A stretch of DNA of 64,000 bases from Polytrichum commune (taxonomy: Eukaryota > Streptophyta > Polytrichopsida > Polytrichales > Polytrichaceae), in the NCBI GenBank assembly GCA_950295325.1, contig OX485804.1, positions 7,750,001 to 7,814,000 of the forward strand, read 5' to 3'. A model generated the notes under the pieces. It was not told where the DNA came from. It ran no database searches and worked only from the letters and a program-made list of their open reading frames with translations. Positions 60,071 through 64,000 of this stretch are shown one piece after another. The stretch's first letter is position 1, and every line of letters begins with the position of its first letter. A program made the translations under genes and the position numbers.

Positions 60071-61079
60071 GTATGGGAAGGTTTAACGTCTACAAGTTGT
60101 GGTTGAAGACCTTGTCATTTCCTACAATCCCGAATACCTCAACTCTCCACATTCACGAACCTTAACTGGTGCAAAAGAGGCCGCAACTGCCTCATGTAGA
60201 AGGGCAATTCTTTTGTTGACAGGGCCCACTTTGAGCACATTTAGGATCTTGGAATTCTCCCCCAGGAAATAATTACAGCCAGGCTTCTGTGCATTTGCCC
60301 CCTTACAGACATTTCTGAACGCGGCAAACATGATTCCAGCGATGCTCAAGAATGCTGTGGTGGAGCATCCACCCTCCAGAGAATCTGCTCTTCATTGAAA
60401 AAAATAACAAGCAATAAAATCATGTGCACAGACGCCACAACACACTACTCGACATGAACTTGGAAGTTGCATCATGTTGGTGCTGCCCACTTGCTACCTC
60501 AATGTTCTGAAAATGATTTAAAGCACATCGTTTCTGTTCATTGAAATTCCAAGTCATATTGTGGAGCTTCAGGAACTCCGGTGCAACCATGGTTCTGTTG
60601 ACGACGGACAACCTTCCGAATCTGTGGAGTTTAGACGGGACTGGGGATTTCTAGGCGGCCTCGTGCAGTGCCTCGTTGGGAGCGTGTGCCCTTCAACCTA
60701 TTCTATGCTCGCACTTCTTCTTCCCGGCTCGGAGAGAGCTCTTCTGTGGTACATATATCACAGAGAGGGGAAATTGCACTGAGCAGTGGGATTGTAAGAA
60801 TAGGAGGGCTTGAGCGAGAAATAGTTTTAGCTCACTCTTGCCATGATCCATATATGAAGACTTGCGTACAGCGCAGTTGTAGAGGGAACTGTTGTGGTGG
60901 TGGATGCGGAGTGTGCACCCTGTAATTTCTCCTCCAAACTTCGGAGTGGAGAGAACATGCCTGTGACTCGTAGGAACTAGCCTGCGTAGGGAAACTTTTG
61001 GTGCGTCCTCAGAAGTGCACTAGTTTTGTAGCACACACTAATATTGTTATCGTTGTTGCAAACCACCGACACAAGAGTC
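60071..61079 (+). promoter_or_regulatory. Upstream region and probable 5' leader of Roco gene 3
   Basis: Copy of 24540-25456 with local insertions, for example sequence at about 60265-60350 and 60708-60735 not seen in gene 2. The promoter cannot be placed. Holds the second copy of the Cys-rich upstream frame. Confidence 0.5.
60854..60925 (+). CDS. Putative Cys-rich upstream ORF of Roco gene 3 (23 codons)
   Basis: Same length as the gene 2 frame, with all seven cysteines kept. It ends 154 nt before the main ATG. It differs at two residues. Confidence 0.3.
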   Translation: MKTCVQRSCRGNCCGGGCGVCTL

Positions 61080-62640
61080 ATGATGCAGTTGTGGATTGGT
61101 TTCATTTCTCTGTTGGTGAGAGTTGCGGTTTGGTTGAAGTCGCACTTCCGATCAATTTTGTGGAAGCCCCAACCTGTGGGGACCAGATGTATGCTTGCAC
61201 AGGTGGGCAGATCAGCACCGCATCATGGTGAGGACCAACTTGTTCAGGGCACGGTGGTTGTGGATGCTTTGGATTCGACATCATTGAGGTTACATGATGC
61301 ACCGGATTTTGGTCTGGAGCCGATTCTCTCTGCGATCTCCTCGGATGAGGAACTGTTGTTCCAGGTTTCTTATAAATCTTCCGGCGAAGTTGATGCGTCT
61401 AGCCCTGAGGATCCCGATGTGTGGAGGAAGACTATTGTGAAAAGAGTTTCCAATGATCGGAATTTGTGCATCAACATTTTCCGACATTGCAAAGCCTCTG
61501 AATCCATGGTCTCCCTCTGGTTCAGCGGAAATTTCGTTGTGGAGGAAAAAGTTTCAGTTATGTTCATGGAAGAGTTTACGAATGCCATGCGCTTGAACCG
61601 AAGGATTGAAAAGGTATCTATTGAAACTACTTTCTCCGGAGATACAGATAGGGCACTCGTAACATGCTTCAGAACACTTGTAGTGAACATGTTTCAAGTG
61701 ATGCTGGAGAGCCCGAGCATGCGACATGTTTCCCTGAGTAATTATGAATATTGCGCACTTCCACTGGACCGAGCTGCAATTGAAAGCTTAGTATCCGCTC
61801 TCCGAAGGAATTTGACCCTTACCCGTTTTGAGATTGACAACGGAGGGGGGGTTTTTTTTGACACGGAGGGGCTTAGAATGTTCCTTAAACCCCTCATGAT
61901 AGGTGGGGAAGGGTCCTACCAAGGTTTAAAAACTCTGCGTCTGGACGGCACAGGAATCAACGATGAAAGGGCAGAGGTAGTTGCGTCCATGTTGCGGCAC
62001 AACACTTCCCTTACATGCATAAGTCTCCAACAAAACCAAATCGGTCCACAAGGTGCGGCGCGCATTGCAGAGGCACTACGTTCCAATACTACGCTTCGAA
62101 AACTGGACATAAGTCACAACCGCCGCATCGGTACAGCAGGATTGAAGGCACTGGTTGCATCTCTGACACACAACATGGCCGACGGTGACCTTCAACCCAA
62201 TTCATCTCTTACACATCTTGATATGCGGGGAGACTTAAGGGTAGAGGACATGGAGTTCTTGGAGACCCTCGTACGACAAAATACGTCTTTGGTGAGGTTG
62301 AATTTGTGCAGGTCAAGCTTATTGGAAGTTGCAACTAACGTGATCCGACTGCTAGAGGCCCTCAAAACCAACAAGTGCTTGGAGGAGGTCATTGTATGGA
62401 ATTGTGGCGGAGTGGTTGGGCGGAGGGTGTTGGGGACAATATTCGATCTACTGGAAGTGAATCATCATCTTAAAGTGCTCGATTTGTGGGGTACACCTCT
62501 GGAAGCAGATGGAAGGGCGGGGATGGTGAAGGCGGTGCTGGAGCAAAAGGCCAAGCACAACATGTGGGAGGTGTTGCAGGCCATGGCCACTGCCAGACCC
62601 AATTCCGCCAGAATCTTCCTCTGTGGCTACCCCTTGGCAG
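61080..62640 (+). CDS. Roco gene 3, exon 1: N-terminus and LRR domain
   Basis: The start is placed at the first of two adjacent ATGs (61080), aligned with gene 2. The exon is 27 nt longer than that of gene 2. The N-terminal hydrophobic run is kept (FISLLVRVAVWLKS). The region before the LRRs (about residues 130-220) has diverged most from gene 2, while the repeats from NTSLTCISLQQNQIGPQGA onward are nearly the same. It ends with GYPLA plus the first base of Gly at gcag^gtgagc (62640/62641). The P-loop therefore reads GYPLAGKT after splicing. Confidence 0.82.
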
Positions 62641-63583
62641 GTGAGCCCATGGACCCAATTTCAGAAAGCAAAACTCTTTCTGCTCCTATTTCTAGGCTAA
62701 AAACAACTCTGAACAACTTTTGTGCTTTATTATTTGTGAGTTCGATTCTATTTGAGTAGTACACAAGTGTGAGCTACGCAAGAAGGGCCTAGATAAGACA
62801 CGTGCATATTTGATTCGGCAAAATATTGATAATAATATTAGCTATATCGAGATGAAACATATGGGCGTCTAAAACTCAAAGAAGTCCTCTTAAGATTGTG
62901 TTCCTATACTCAAAAAAGGGACAAATTAGAAGATTTTGACCCCACTTCAACCCCATACTATTACAAACAACTCTAATATTCGTTCGATGTTGGTTTGATT
63001 GTTCATCTTTTAGGTATTTGAAGTAACTTGTTAGGTTTGGTTAATCTATGATGTATCATTCTTGCCACTTAAGGGAAACTTAAGTACTTTGGAGTAGTTG
63101 AATTGGAATGATCTTTAGTACTTACACTAGTACACTTTCAATCACAAATCGAAGCCCCATGTAGAGTAATATATGCATATCAACACTACATATGGATTTT
63201 ACCAAACAAATATAATCCATGATAGCTCTTTAATTTGACTCAATTTTCTTCTGAACTTTGAAGTTGAACCTGTGGAAAATGGTTACATGACCATAACTCG
63301 GAAAAAAATGGTGGGGAATTGTCCACATGGCAAATTGTTTCATGAAAAATTGTCAACCTAGAGAAATTGATCATTTCATTTTTTGGTAGAAATAAACCAA
63401 ACACATTTCAATGGTATATGTAAATTACGGGTTCTTCAATGTCAAAGTGTTGACATGTCTTTTGGTATCATAAGTTTGCTTCAAACGTTAGATTTTTCTC
63501 AATAATTGCAAACTTATATCGAAGTTGAGCATGTGAGGTTCATGCCATGATAGTCATGTGTAATTTGTATGATTTTTGAGCAG

Positions 63584-64000
63584 GCAAGACAACTCTTTGT
63601 CAAACTATAATGAAAGCAATCAAACCCTTGGACCGTAATGGACTGTCTAAATGGAAAAAACAATGGACATTTATAAATTTGCTACCAAGCATGTTCCGCA
63701 AAGGCAAATCAAATGATGATCCAAGAGAAGTGACACCACGAACGAGGGGCATTGAAGTACATGGTATGTCATTTGATGACATCATGGTCACCATGTGGGA
63801 TATGGCAGGTCATGATGATTATCATTCTTTCCATGACCTTGTGATTCCAAATCTTACGGGAAACTCCGGGAGTTCATGTTCGTTTTTACTTGTTTGCAAT
63901 CCACTCCAACGTGGAACGCGTGACCTCAAGAGTGTCAAAGTAATTCGAAATGAATTGTTGTATTGGTTGCGGTTCATTGCCTCAAATTCAAGAATATCAA
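63584..64000 (+). CDS. Roco gene 3, exon 2: Roc GTPase (cut by the right edge)
   Basis: Follows a 943-bp phase-1 intron (62641-63583; acceptor cag 63581-63583). Open to the end of the window. G3 reads DMAGHDD, with His where gene 1 has Gln. More diverged from genes 1 and 2 than they are from each other. The COR exon lies beyond 64000. Confidence 0.8.

Noticed and set aside
1-64000. CRISPR arrays, rRNA or tRNA genes
   Set aside because: No repeat-spacer arrays and no recognisable rRNA or tRNA sequence; the window is plant nuclear DNA.

Overview
This is a window of nuclear DNA from a land plant or close streptophyte. The genes have spliced exons with GT/AG boundaries, intergenic DNA is long and AT-rich, and there is abundant Ty3/gypsy, LINE, MULE and terminal-inverted-repeat transposon debris. 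The mix suggests a large, repeat-rich genome, perhaps a fern or other non-seed plant, but I cannot name the species from the sequence.

The host genes are a direct tandem array of LRR-Roc-COR (Roco, TORNADO1-like) genes on the + strand. Gene 1 is cut by the left edge (Roc exon 394-1679, COR exon 2099-3499). Gene 2 is complete: LRR exon 25457-26990, Roc exon 27931-29216 and COR exon 29663-31063, joining in frame into about 1,406 codons. Gene 3 is cut by the right edge (LRR exon 61080-62640, Roc exon from 63584). A broken COR tail at 40349-40624 marks a further unit. The same phase-1 intron falls inside the P-loop (GYPFAGKT in gene 2), so the LRR exon supplies the first half of the nucleotide-binding motif and the Roc exon the second half. 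The duplicated unit includes several kb of downstream flank (3500-9620 matches 40625-46395).

The most notable object is a Ty3/gypsy retrotransposon at 47648-57377. Its ancestral single gag-pol frame (49163-56404) runs gag with two zinc knuckles, aspartic protease, a complete DNMT3-type cytosine-5 DNA methyltransferase domain, reverse transcriptase, RNase H, integrase and a C-terminal PHD finger. The copy is dead: it has seven in-frame stops, two frameshifts, Tyr for the catalytic Cys of the methyltransferase and YIND for the RT motif YIDD. Yet its two 429-bp LTR copies are identical by eye, and the 3' end carries an odd duplicated 108-bp block.

Region by region: 1-3499 Roco gene 1; 3500-9620 duplicated flank with a 1.7-kb solo-LTR-like insertion; 9.6-24.5 kb layered non-coding repeats, a MITE, a LINE remnant and a receptor-kinase pseudogene; 24.5-31.1 kb Roco gene 2; 31.2-35.2 kb LTR-like elements in opposite orientations; 35.2-39.1 kb a decayed MULE/SWIM transposase; 40.3-46.4 kb COR remnant and duplicated flank with a 1.3-kb TIR element; 47.6-57.4 kb the methyltransferase retrotransposon; 57.4-60.1 kb repeats rich in a 23-bp palindrome; 60.1-64 kb Roco gene 3. 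All homology calls come from reading motifs by eye, with no database search.
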